In this document: in pieces, positions 11,135 to 23,445 of the stretch
Position numbering within the stretch: the stretch's first letter is position 1
How the letters are laid out: each line of letters starts with the position of its first letter
From: Membranipora membranacea
Lineage: Eukaryota; Bryozoa; Gymnolaemata; Cheilostomatida; Membraniporidae
Assembly (NCBI GenBank): GCA_914767715.1
Contig: OU612068.1
Coordinates: 20,150,001-20,214,000, forward strand
DNA: 64,000 nt
Reading direction: 5' to 3'
The notes under the pieces: model-generated
What the model was told of the DNA's origin: nothing
The model's input: only the letters and a program-made list of their open reading frames with translations
The model's database searches: none
Program-made: the position numbers and the translations under genes

Positions 11135-11996
11135 AAAACAAACAAGCACTTCAGGATGCAAAAATAGAACTAAAAAAGAGTAAAAGGAAAGACTACTACA
11201 AGATACTTGGTGTAGCTGAAGACACTAACGACGACCAAATCAAGAAAGCTTACAGAAAACGAGCCATGCTCCATCACCCCGACAGACACAGTCACGACAC
11301 ACCAGAAAAGCAGAAAGAGGAAGAGAGGATATTTAAAGATGTTGGCGAGGCCTATGCAGTACTAAGTGACCCTAAGAAAAGAGCCAGATTTGACAGCGGT
11401 GTCGATCTGGATGACGATGGTGGTATGGGCGGAGGAGGATTTGGAGGTATGTCTTCATTAGATTGGGCAAGCAAGCAATTTTTCTCGCCTAGTCGCTTTC
11501 ATCTTTAAATCCCTATTACACACATTTTTCGGTTAGATTTGGATTGGGTTTTGTTCTGTATATTTTACACGCTACCCTGCATCGGAATTATTACATACTT
11601 TAGTATGAAAAGTTGGATATGTAAAGTATGCGATCTTGCTAGCTCTTGAAGGTAAATGTTGTCCAAAAAATCTCGCGAATATATTTTTCATGTCTGTAAA
11701 AAAACAATCACAAACATAAAAAATATATTCAAGCATTGTCTCTTAAAATACAACTCATGCTATTTTAAATTTCTGATTACTATGGCACGTTAATCAATGT
11801 TTTCCATTTTCCTTTTACAGGTATGGATGCTAACAACATATTTCAGATGTTCTTCGGAGGTGACGCAGGAGGTGGTGACTTCAACTTTACAAATGACAGC
11901 TTTGGAGGAGGCTTCCCCGGTGAACACTCACATCACCATAGACGTCAGCAACAACAAAGAGGGGGTTTTCCAGGGGGATTCCAATTTCAATTTTGA
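11135..11996 (+). CDS. DNAJC7: DNAJC7-like copy 2, truncated to J domain and Gly-rich tail
   Basis: Two exons, 11135-11446 and 11821-11996, match the last two exons of copy 1. The J domain is open and keeps HPD (HHPDRH). It differs by [10 protein letters not shown] for [10 protein letters not shown], and the Gln run is shortened to four. Upstream, intron homology begins only near 11020 and runs directly into spacer R, so no TPR exon is present. The acceptor before exon 1 survives. If transcribed it would need a new first exon; otherwise it is a pseudogene. The polyadenylation signal is also changed (AATAAC). Confidence 0.75.
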
Positions 11997-13859
11997 GATC
12001 AGTCGGAATTCTCTTTTTAAGCTCAGCTTGAACCACCTGCTGAACAAACTGCTGATTGGCTGCTGAGGAGTTCAGGAAAAGAATAATTATTTTTGTTCTT
12101 TGAAGCGGTGAGATTTGAAGGACTGTTTTGCAGACGTTGAACTCTAATCGGTGGATCAGATTAGGAGAATAATACAATTCAATGCAAACAGTTTAATTTT
12201 GAGTCATCAGACCAGGGACCTTCCATTCTCCCTGATCAGACTAAAAATGATTTGGTCAATTTTAGTTTTGCTTCTACAAAGTGACGGTTGAATGAAATTT
12301 TGCTATCTTGCATCCCACTAAAACTATTTGTCCATCCATCCCGGATTGGTTTCATTTCAATTTTTCTGTAACTGTCTCTTGAGTTTTTTTCCCCAAAACT
12401 GACACCTCACGCCAACAGGTAATGGCTAACCAGTACCTTGAAACACGTCCTTATAGTTTTATTTTTGCATTTCATGGTTATACAATAATCCAATTCATTA
12501 TTGTCTTTTGGGTAACATTGATGTAGACAACAATATAATGCTAGTGAATTTCTAATTCAGTGGCATGATATCCCTTTATGTATTGCCTCAACCGTTTTTT
12601 TTCTTAACTATGCCATTTTAGCTGGTATATTCCTATATTATTGTCTAGGTCTGTGTTCAATAACTAAGGAATACTATTACTGCGTAGAATTTATAATCCA
12701 AACTGTTGCAGACAGGGTCGCCAACCTGCTTCAATACATCACAGTTTAGTTATTTGGAGTTATCTTTCCACGTGAGTTGCAGAAGTTCCTTCAAGCAAGG
12801 AGTTAACTCCTTGCTTCAAGCAACCGTGAAAATAAGATTGGAATAATGATTTTATAGTGTTCCTTTGATTATAAATATTGCATTTGTCCCGCGTTTCTGG
12901 TCTTCTTTTCATCAACTGACCTGTACCAAGTTAACGTCCCAACATGATTTTAAATCAACCCGTTTTACATTGAAAATACACCTGTCAATACTTACAGGGC
13001 TCAATATCAACGACAGCAGTGCTTTTGAATTGGCTACAGCCTGATTTGTCATCAGTCAAGCTAATTAATTTCCATGAGAAAGAGTTATATTATACAAGTT
13101 GACCTGAGTTAATTACAGGACTGTATTACCAACTAAAATCTGAAAGCTGGGTTTCCATGAGAGGATAACTCGAATGAATCCAAACTTGATCACTAATTTC
13201 GGATGTCACTGACTGTACTGATCTCACTACGGAGTTAGGGACAAACTCCCTGATCTCACAATAGTTCTAAAATTTATGTCTATAGACAGAAACTGAGCTG
13301 TCAGATAGAGCCAAGCTGACTCTGACTCTGATACATTATGAGACGTTATTATATAATATAGTGTATAATAACTCTATGCTCTGATATGACACTTGAGCCA
13401 ATTAAAATGTTCAAGGAGGCTGTGCACTAGACTGATTTATTATTTTCCAAGAATAATTATAACTACAATACGATTTACAATTCTCTAAGAACCAAAGAGA
13501 AAAAAAAGAGTGAAGAGAAGGAATAATGTGAAAGCAAAGAAATCTGATTAAATGGTTGGATGTTATGCCAAAATTAAAGTGAAAGTGTGTATCCCTTCAG
13601 CAGCCAGATTTGGAGACTCAAGGGCTTTCCATGATTTCCAGCTGTAGGCTTTTGGTATTTTGTATTATGGATCAACCATTACATGAGAGGGAAGAAAGTT
13701 CCATAACTGTAACAGTTGTTTATACCAGTAGCAGGGCCATACTCCCCAGTGATATCATGTACAGTTAAATTTAAGCCACGGCAGGCAATCCAGTGGCATA
13801 TCAACAGCGGCGTATCTGCATGGTCATCAGTGATCAATATGACTTCTGTTTCAATTATA
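11997..13859. other. 3' UTR of DNAJC7 copy 2 and intergenic DNA
   Basis: This is homologous to 45820-47654. It contains a perfect 24-bp palindrome (12793-12816) and a hairpin around 13349-13376 (GTTATTATATA / TGTATAATAAC). A short local duplication at about 12210-12240 is absent from copies 1 and 3. No gene is seen. Confidence 0.6.
12793..12816. repeat. Perfect 24-bp palindrome
   Basis: AAGCAAGGAGTT is followed by its exact reverse complement AACTCCTTGCTT. In cassette 3 the same site (about 46594-46625) has eight extra bases, GGCCAAGG, inside the left arm. The cassette 1 counterpart is lost in the fold-back replacement. Confidence 0.85.
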
Positions 13860-14209
13860 CCCTATAGGAGTTTAATTAAGCTAGAGTTTAATTTCGCTAT
13901 CTGGACCTGGTACTAATTTTCACTAGTACTAGATTTCGCTAGTAGACTTACTAGTGAAAATTAAAAAAAAAGTCCAAGATGGGATTCAAACTCAGGGCAG
14001 AAATCTCCCTCTGATTGCAAGGCAGACACTTAGACCACTACACCAGCTAGCTTGCATGGTTGAGTATGGTGTATTCCTGTATAAGTCTACATTGTTTATG
14101 AAACTATGGTGAGTGAGTTTAATTTAAGATACACTAAATTTTGCAACCTAGGCAACAACGCGAAAAGCGAATCCTAAACGCCGCGAAAACTAAACCCCTT
14201 TATAGGGTA
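13860..14209. mobile_element. TIR element carrying a tRNA-like (SINE) segment, inserted in cassette 2
   Basis: About 350 bases are absent from cassettes 1 and 3. The ends, CCCTATAGG and CTTTATAGGG, are inverted, with TA on both outer sides as a possible target duplication. On the minus strand at about 13971-14056 is a tRNA-derived block with an A-box-like GGTGTAGTGGTCTAAG and a B-box-like GAGTTTGAATCCC. The cloverleaf is degraded (poor T stem), so this is a SINE-type promoter, not a tRNA gene. The right end lies inside the last exon of collagen copy 2. Confidence 0.75.
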
Positions 14210-16843
14210 CTCTAAAAAAGGCTCTCTGCAAGTGCAAAAACCTGATGAGCCAGTCAATCCCTGGTCACCCTTTTGTCCCTTAGACCCAGTCACTCCGGCT
14301 TGACCTCTTTGACCCTGAATTCCAACAGCACCAGTATATCCCCTGGTACCAATAGAACCTTTTTGTCCTGTCTGGCCGGTACTCCCATTTGTTCCCTTTG
14401 CACCCTTTCCACCAGCTTGCCCTGATGCACCTTTCTGTCCTGTACTGCCTGAGGCACCCTTCTGACCAGTTTGACCTTCAGCCCCTGCTAAACCATCATT
14501 TCCTGTCAATCCTCTCTCTCCCTTGGGACCAACAACTCCGGTGTCCCCTCTAAGTCCACCTGTTGGCTCTCCTGAAAATAATATGAACAGATACTATGAG
14601 AATATTCGCCTGATAGGTGTTGGATTTCTCTCTGGAAATTAGTTTTCTCGTTGAGATATAGATCCAGAGAGTAATATTTGCACACCGTTAGAAAGCTGCT
14701 GAGTTACTGTGTTTGGCAACTAGAGAGCCCTGTCTTACCTTTCTGACCGTATGCGCCTTTCTGACCAGGTTGACCTTTGCCACCTGTTGAGCCAACATTT
14801 CCTTTCAGTCCTGTGTTTCCTCTCTCTCCTTTTGGACCAACAACTCCGGGGTCCCCTTTTATAGTCACTCCAGCATCCCCTTTAATACCTCCTGATCCAG
14901 GGTCGCCTACATAGAAAACAAAAGAATAAGGGATTTAGGGTAAGGAATCTTGTGTTTTTATTTCCCAACTGTATAGGACACATTGAATATTTACTGTGAT
15001 ACAAATTAAAAGAATGTCCTCAGATTGTTTAATTCATACTCTGCAAGGTTATTTATTTTTTAATTTAGATTGGCGCTTTTTACTGCTTCAGTGAAAACTC
15101 GCATTCTTGAGACTCACCTTTTTTACCAACCGTTCCTGGTGTCCCTTTATCTCCCTCACTACCCTTTGGACCTTCTCTACCCGATATACCAGGCTCTCCT
15201 TTGAGTGTAACTAAAGTCACGTTTTTATCATACTGATCTGTGAAAACCATTGAGTAAAGATTATTTAAAAGGGAACATTGTACAATCATGTTCGAAAGTC
15301 CTGCCGAAAAATCGGATCATGATTCTGAAGACACAATACCAATGCATACCGTCTAAAATCTGAGTCATGTAGCGATATGAAAAGATTTGCCAGTAGATAG
15401 GGCAACCAAACAGTACACATCTCTACACTTATAGTATATCACTGAAAGAAAGTATCTCACATGAATTTTAGAACTTGTAGAAAAGATATAAAGGGCTCAA
15501 AAAAGAACCTTCTGACCAGGGACACAATCGCAGCACCACTAATATTATCTTGTTCGCAAATGCAACATCTGCTAAAAATGTCTGAACACAGGATGTAATG
15601 GCTTTACCCTGTGATGGCATTTCACACAGCGGTTATTTGACATTTGCCAGATTTTTTGTACAAAAGGTTATGGTACTTCTAGGTTCAAATTTCAGTATTG
15701 AGTAGCAATTGATGCCCATATGGTTTTCAATACATAAATGGTGCAAATACTAGTTTGTCACTGATCAGACCAGATTTTTTAGTCATTAGAGAGCAATTAC
15801 AAAAAATAAGATGCGATCCCGGGGATGGATCTATTTTAAGTGCGTAATATATCAGCCCCTCTAGTGTCTCATTTTCTACTCATGACAAACCTGAATATCT
15901 GTTTAGGGAAGTTCCAAGTAACTGATGCTATTCAAATCTCACAGCTTGGTGAGTGATTGATAGTGGAATGAGACAAAACGTTTGAAGGAGATCATGTTAT
16001 TCGAAGTATTCTAAGATATCTATTACAGTACTTACCCCTCAATCCTGTATATTGTTGTGATTGGACCACCATCTCCAGCCTCAAAGCTTCAACTTCTGCG
16101 CTCAAAGCCTTCAACTCAGCGCTGTGCGATTTCGAAGTAATTCCAGCCACTACAACAGTGCCCACAGGGAGACAGAGTGTGATGGTGAGTAGCACTGCAA
16201 TCACTAGTGTGATCCTCTGGTTACTGGCTTGAGGCTTTGGCCCTGTGACTTTTGTAGTCACTACTGAATTCGGTGATTTTGTCCTCGATACAGTTGACCT
16301 ATGTAATGAATATCACTTAAAGTTTCAATACGGATCAGACTGATTTAAATATCGAGAATATCTGATCAAAATTTTACAATCCCTAACGATATTAGCCTAC
16401 CTCATTAATTAGAAAAAGTTAAGTGTATGATCACAGATTCGATCAGTCTGAATAATTCCCAAAACCTCACCACACCATAAAATAATAATATGATATATAT
16501 GATAAACAGCTTATAAAAATTTTTTTTTTTGGGAACATTGAAAAAAAAGACAATACAAAATAAGGAGAGAAAATACAGTGATAAAGAATCAATTATAGCA
16601 GCATTCAGGTATATATACATGTGTACATTTATCTGTTAACTGCAGCCAGTTCGAGAACCCAATACATCAACAACAGATGGCCCCAAAAATTTAATAATGT
16701 CAACATTCAATTTTTCAAATATACTGTTTTACTTACACATTGTTGTAGTAGTCATCTGCTGTAGACTGATAAATATGTCCATCTCCTTTTTTGAGCTCCA
16801 TGTCAATTCCTTCATAATGATGTTGTTCATAATCGGCACTCAT
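14174..16843 (-). CDS. Collagen-like type II transmembrane protein, copy 2 (transposon-derived C-terminus)
   Basis: Exons are 16737-16843, 16036-16298, 15118-15237, 14739-14906 and 14174-14571. All borders match copy 1 exactly in phase and length except the last exon. The joined ORF is 351 residues with the same cytoplasmic tail, membrane segment, coiled coil and Gly-X-Y region. After GFCTCREPFLE the reading frame enters the inserted element at 13860-14209 and continues (YPIKGFSFRGV) to a stop inside it. Copies 1 and 3 end differently. The ORF is intact, so it is probably functional, with a lineage-specific tail. Confidence 0.82.
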
Positions 16844-17130
16844 ATTTTTCCTTGTAAGCGCTAGACACGGCAGAGAGGGAATGAACGTATGGGTCAACAT
16901 TGAGGCTGCAACTCATTTTATCCAAAACAATTTCATTGTCATCATTTGACTTCCTCCTCTTCATCTCATTTTTTACTTCCTCATGAGACTTCATGGGCAA
17001 CTTCTAAGTGTTACTACACTTGGTGATCAGATATCGATGTGTTTGTGTGACCTGTATCGATGTGTTTGTGCCATGCGGCTACTCCCAAAACAAAAAAGTA
17101 GCCGCCTGGCAAGGCAAGTGGTCGGTCAGG
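16844..17130 (-). other. 5' flank of collagen copy 2
   Basis: Homologous to 7536-7810. It includes the acceptor-like CTCTGCCGTGTCTAG on the minus strand just before the start region. No separate gene is supported. Confidence 0.4.
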
Positions 17131-20100
17131 AAATAAATTATACTCCAGCGCACTTTAAATTGTTGCATTTATGATCAATAATTTGATAAATATAATGAAA
17201 ATAATTATGTATTTCATTGAAATTTAAAAACATTTTGGAAAGCTAAACTAACAGTGCGTCAATGCCCAATTAGAATTATGCTCACCGAACAAAGCTTGTT
17301 AAGACAGGCTATGCATATGGATGAGTTTTGCACAAAATATATCAATTTAGACTATTTAGTCACATGCCCGTAGATTTAGAGGAGGCAGGGAGGCACTGCC
17401 TCCCCTAGAATGCTAAATAGAGTGACCTAAAACCGAATAATCCATGTCAGAATCAGCTCTCTGGGTTTTCCATTTGCTAATTAAATGCCTTGAATTGCTC
17501 AGGGAGTAACTAACAGCACCCTACCTGGTGATGCTATGGACTTTTGCCTCCCCTACCATTTTTTCTCAACTATGGCCCTGAGTCAATAACAAAGTACGTA
17601 AATTCCAGAATGACTTGTAAACCTGTTAGTTCCATTCTTTGATAAAACACTAGATTCAGTAGGGCATCTAGAGGAAGAAGTTGGCCAATGACATAAGCCA
17701 TAATAATAATATAATAACATCCTTTTTTATATAAAACAATATTATGAAGTCTCAGACACGCTAAGTTATGCATTTTATTTATAGCCCCTCGACGATTGCC
17801 TGACTTATGAGTCTGACCTAGATCAAGTTTGATCCAGTTTGCCTGCATTGGAATTGCGGAATTGGAATTGCTCCTCCACTACTGATTGGCCAACTATTGA
17901 GTTGAGCATACGAGGAAGAAGAAGAAATGAATTGAGCATACAGAGGGATGACCGAAATATCATGAAAATGAATGTTGGGAATGGGAATCAATGTTGTTTG
18001 AAAGCATAGGCATGAGTGAAAAAATAGTTATGAGTATGGATGATCTACAGGTTATAGTTCCACTTGACATGGTATGTTTGAGGCCAACTCAGGCAGTAAG
18101 GCTTGGAATATAAGGATTTTAGCTTTGGTATAACACATTTGAAATTAGTGCTGATTGAAGGTTACCCATACAACGGCTGTAATAGGTTTGGCAACTCTGA
18201 TCACTATTGCTGTATTTGAAAGCATTGTATCTAATTGACTTCATCTCTTGGTCCCGATAGTATCATCTGCAGTCAGCCCATCATCATCCAGTATTTTTGG
18301 GTTTTCAAATTCAACCACAAAAGACATACTGGCTTTACTTGGCTGACAGTAGGGGAGACCCCAAAGAACATTCTCATTCGCTATTTGAGCTAAAACAAGA
18401 TGGTTGACTGAGATTTCGCCCCGTTTTTTTTGTATATGTTGGATAGAGCAGATTTCGAATAATATTTTTGGGGGGGTTTTTGATCTCATCTTACTAACAT
18501 GTCCAAAATTACTGGCGACAAAGCCCTCAGCTGTCTTTCATCTTTCCATCGAGGTGTGTCCTGATCTGCACCATCAGTAGAAGACATTGAGAGTAGGAAA
18601 TATTTCATCAGCTCCTCAGGTCAGTATCACGAGCTACCCCTTGACCGTAGACATCTTCTTTAAAAGCATGCACAATGAGCATTTTAGAAGTTATAGTAAG
18701 TATAAGCAACCCAAGAAGCGATACATTATGAGGAGCGTATCGGCCATAACAATATGACACTGATCCTCGAGCTACTGAACCATACCAGAAAACTGTACAC
18801 AGGCAATATAAGACAAGATTATAAACACTGTCTGCACTATCTAGTCAAGAGTTATACATCGGCCAACAATACACGGAAAATAGCCTACCTGAACCATAGA
18901 GTTATCCTATGATAGCTCTATGACCTGAACACAGTCACCAAACCAACATCAAGAACGATGCTCAGGTCAAAGTGTCCCATGTTTAAATACATGGCACGAC
19001 TAAATGAATACTGGCCCATATTTATATTGTTGCAATGAGATATATTATTTTTATACACCATGAGTTTTTTTAGCTCTCTCATATTTTAAACACTTCGACC
19101 TTATTAGAAAAAACACTAATGGATTTTTTCATCGCCTAAATCCTTGATCAATAATAAAGCCGTTATATACAGTGTGCAAATAATTCAGCTTAGCATACTT
19201 TAGTTGGAATCGTGTTCCTCAGCAAAAAGAGAAGACAACTGATTAGGCAGAGCAGGTCAATGAGTGTGTATAGACAGTGATTCGGATGCTGATTTTTGTA
19301 CAATAAACCAATAAATCACTTTAATTAACATTTTTTGATTGTTTCCCATAAACACAATGTGCGCTGGCCATTATTCACCACTATGAGTTTATGTAGTAGG
19401 TTTATCTGTTCATACACATCTGAGAAGTGCGGCCTACTACCTAAAAACAAGCTATAGATAACATTTAATTTGAGTTCCTATTTGAATTTTTTATTGATCA
19501 TAAATCAATTAATGCACTTCCCTCATGTTTCATGTTGGATGGAATCTAGGCTCCCACTCATCATTGATTCAGAGGTGACCTTTAGAGTGCTCAAGATCCA
19601 TCCTGTTGTTCATAAATGTGATACCCATCTCGGACAGCCGACTCAATACTAGTGTCACTAGATTGACTAAATTTTTTGTGTAAAATATCATTTGTTCTCT
19701 GAGCGCTGAATATTCCTGGTGGGGGTGTGGAGAGGACAGCAAATAAGAAAAGGAAGTGGTTTTATAAGTGGCAACCATAATCTCTTTCACAAATCAAACT
19801 CTGATAACAGGGAGGGCGTTGGTGTTTTATATGGAGGGTGCAAATCTTTTTTATGGAGGGTGTTTTGTATGAAGGGGTCTCGTAATTTTAAGGAGCATCT
19901 GGCCTATTAACCGCCCTATTAAAACTTTCAGACCAATGAGTCATGTCCGCATGGCTTGAGACAATTTAGCTTCCCACGCCAAATAAAAATAATTCCATGT
20001 ACATATAAATGTCCCAGAAAGGATAGCGGTGTTGAAAGGGAGCTTGAAGAGATCTAGAATAATGTCGAAAATATTGATAACGTGTAATGGCTTGCCTTGA

Positions 20101-20166
20101 TGTCTTATATTTGAGAGTCCCATGCCTAGCATAGTCACTTTCAATAACAACCAACTGTGGGATGAA
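17131..20166. repeat. Spacer R, copy 2
   Basis: Homologous to 50548-54060, but lacking several hundred bases present at about 53000-53470 in R3. A conserved minus-strand ORF block is at 18241-18489 or longer (RSKTPPKILFEICSIQHI). Homology to R3 ends abruptly at 20166 (after ACCAACTGTGGGATGAAA), where the transposon-rich block begins. Confidence 0.7.
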
Positions 20167-20575
20167 AGCCAAAGAAACTTGGAAAGTGAGTGTTGCTTTG
20201 AAATTTGCTATGAAATGAACCGATCTGCTAAAAACCTGCTAAAAACCTGCTAAAAACCTACTAAAAACCTGCTAAAAATCTGCTAAATACCTGCTAAAAA
20301 TTGGTCAATGCACTTTATTGAGTGCATTGAATTCATGCTTGCTGAGCCCTAATAACTTGAGAATATGAGGCCTCAAATCCCTCGTTGACATGAGGGCTAT
20401 ACCAAAAAGTCTCAGAAATCAATGAGCAATCACTAGCTAGTGCTGTTAGGTTAGTTACTACTTGGCTCGTAAGCGCTAATTGTCAGACAGAATTATAGTT
20501 GTACTAATGAAAGAGACTATTGATTCAAAATTCTATCAACAAATGAATGACAACACAATCTAAATTAAATTAACA
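20167..20575. other. Unassigned DNA with a 12-bp minisatellite
   Basis: CTGCTAAAAACC-type units repeat about six times at 20226-20300. The rest shows no gene or recognised element. Confidence 0.6.
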
Positions 20576-23445
20576 ACTAGAAACGGTAAACATATTTGCA
20601 AGCAAATATAAAGGAATACAACCAATAGATTTGAATATCGAGGTCATGTGACATCATAATTAATGATGTCATAAGACTCGGTATATGCCAAAACCCCCTT
20701 ATCCCAAGTCTCAACTCAATCGCATGATGAGAACTGCTAATCGGCAGCAATTAACCCTCTATGGAAGCCATATTGGATTTCGGGTCATGTGACATTAAAA
20801 TTGATGATGTCCTAAGATTCGGTATATGCCAAAACCCCCATATCCCAAGTTTTAACTCAATCGCATGATGAGAACTGTTAATCGGCAGCAGTTTACTGTC
20901 TATGGCGGCCATTTTGGATTTCGGGTCATGTGACCTTTAAATTGATGATGTCATAAGATTCGGTATATGTCATAACCCCCATATTCCATGTTATAACTCA
21001 ATCGCATGATAAGAACTGCTAATCGGCAGCAGTTTACTGTCTATGGCGGCCATTTTGGATTTCGGGTCATGTGACCTTAAAATTGATGATGTCATAAGAT
21101 TCGGTATATCTCATAACCCCTATATCCCAAGTTTTAACTCAATCGTATGTTTCGTTCTCCAGATGTGATCAATATAAAGGTCAAAACTTCCTCCACTAAT
21201 TAGTCTAATTAGCGAATATTACATAACAATTCATAAATTCATTTTGTAATTTCTTAGCTAGACATATGGAACTATCTTATGACAAAGTTCCATCCAATTC
21301 TCCCTGGTAGTTCTTGACTTATAGAAGCTAGAAAAGCGTTGCAATAATAATAATAACTAGAAACGGTGAACATATTTGCAAGCAAATATAAAGGAATACA
21401 ACCAATATATTTGAATATCGAGGTCATGTGACATCATAATGGATGATGTCATAAGACTCGGTATATGCCGAAACCCCCTTACCTTAAGTCTCAACTCAAT
21501 CGCATGATGAGAACTGCTAATCGGCAGCAATTAACTCTCTATGGCGGCCATATTGGATTTCGGGTCATGTGACATCAAAATCGATGATGTCACAAGATTC
21601 GGTATATGTCATAATCTCCAAATCCAAAGTTTTAACTCAATCGCATGATAAGAACTGTTAATCGGCAGTCACTTCCTAATCATGGTTGCCATATTGGATT
21701 CGGGTCACATGACATCAAAAATGATTATGTCATCAGATTCGGCATATGTCATAACCCTCAGATGCCAAGTTTTAACTCAATCGCATGATAAGAACTGTTA
21801 ATCGGCATCCAGTTCCTGTTCATGGTGGCCATATTGGATTCGGGTCACATGACATCAAAAATGATGATGTCATAAGATTCGGTGTATGTCAAAACCCCCA
21901 TATCCCAAGTTTTAACTTAATCGCATGATAAGAACTGTTAATCGGCAGCAATTCACTGTTTATGGCGGCCATTTTGTATATCGGGTCATGTGACATGAAA
22001 ATTGATGATGTCATAAGATTCGGTATAAGTCAAAACCCCTACATCCCAAGTTTCAACTCAATCGCATGATTTGTTCTCAAGATATCACCAAAAGAAAAAC
22101 GAAAAACATCCTCCACTAATTAGTGTAATTAGCAAATAAATTGCATAACAATTCAAAAATTGTCCAAGCATTTTTTCATCTTGACCCATAGGACTATGTT
22201 GTGACCAAGTATCATTAGAATCTGCCAAGTAGTTCTTGACTTATAGAAGACTTAATTTTGGTATAATCAAGGTATGATTGATAAAAGCGGCAAAACCTCC
22301 TTCACTAATTAGTCTAATTAGCGAGTGTTACATAACAATTCAAAAACTAATTTAGTAATTTCTCATCTAGACATATGCAACTATGTCGTGACCAAGTAAC
22401 ATCCAATTCTGCCTGGTAGTTCTTGACTTATAAAAGCTTAAAAAGTGTTGCAATAATAATAATAAAAAAAATAATAATAAACCCTACTAAAGTAAAAGGA
22501 ATACAACTTTGTTGTATTCCTAATAACTAGAAACGGTAATAATATTTGCGAGCAAATATGAAGTCATACAACTGACCACATTGATTTTCAAGGTCATGTG
22601 ACATCAAGTTCGATGATGTCATCAGATTCGGTGTATGTCAAAACCTCCATATCCCAAGTTTTAACTCAATCGCATGATAAGATCTGTCAATTGGCAGCAA
22701 TTCACTGTTTATGGCGGCCATTTTGTATATCGGGTCATGTGACATGAAAATTGATGATGTCATAAGGTTCGGTATAAGTCAAAACCCCCAAATCCCAAGT
22801 TTTAACTCAATCGCATGATAAGAACTTCTAATCGGCAGCCACTTCCTGTTTATGGTGGCCATTTTGGATATCGGGTCATGTGACATTGAAATTGATGATG
22901 TCATAAGATTCGGTATATGCCATAACCCCTATATCCTAAGTTTCAACTCGATCGCATGATTGGTTCTCAAGATATCACCACAAGAAAATCGAAAAAACAT
23001 CCTCCACTAATTAGTGTAATTAGCAAATATTACATAACATTTCAAAATTTCGTTTTGCAATTTCTCAACTTGACATATGGGACTATGTTGTGACCATATT
23101 ATATCATTTAATTCTGCCAAGTAGTTCTTGACATATAGCCGAATGAAATTGGGTAAAAACGTTAAAAAAGGCAAAACCTCCTCCACTAATTAGTGTAATT
23201 AGCTAGTATGACTTAACATTTTAAAATTTCATTTTGCAATTTCTCATCTAAACATATGGAGCTATGTTGTGACCAAGTAACAGCAAATTCTGTCTGGTAG
23301 TTCTTGACTTATAAAAGCTACAAAAAGTGTTGCGAGACGAATAATAATAATAAACTCAACCAAAACAAGAGTCATACAACTAAAAGTTGTATGACTAATA
23401 ATAAACCCTACTAAAACAAAAGAAATACAACTTTGTTGTATTCCT
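20576..23445. mobile_element. Nested cluster of a minisatellite-bearing element (Helentron/DINE-like candidate)
   Basis: Three copies start with ACTAGAAACGGT (20576, 21356, 22526). Each continues with the stem ATATTTGC/GCAAATAT, then an 11-mer (AGGAATACAAC or AGTCATACAAC), then 4, 5 and 3 monomers of about 140 bp, then one or two copies of a block ending GTTCTTGACTTATA, then (AAT)n. Ends are hairpins whose stem is the same 11-mer: 22497-22521, 23370-23396, and 23421-23445 with one mismatch. The order suggests copies 2 and 3 inserted in the (AAT)n tail of copy 1. Internal tandem repeats plus a 3' stem-loop related to a 5' motif recall Helentron/DINE elements. That assignment is inference; no coding sequence is present. 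Confidence 0.6.
20640..21170 (+). repeat. ~140-bp tandem monomers (also 21420-22070 and 22590-22950)
   Basis: Each monomer holds TCATGTGACAT, a near-palindrome of TGACATCA and TGATGTCAT, GATTCGGTATATG, ACTCAATCGCATGAT, CTAATCGGCAGCA and TGGCGGCCAT. Twelve monomers are counted across the three nested elements, spaced about 140 bases apart. TGATGTCA resembles a CREB/ATF site, but the match may be coincidental. Confidence 0.75.

Noticed and set aside
13971-14056. tRNA gene on the minus strand
   Set aside because: A and B boxes are recognisable, but the T stem does not pair and no acceptor stem forms; it is a SINE-type relic.
20640-22950. Regular repeats considered as a CRISPR array
   Set aside because: Whole 140-bp monomers repeat with no unique spacers, and the genome is eukaryotic.
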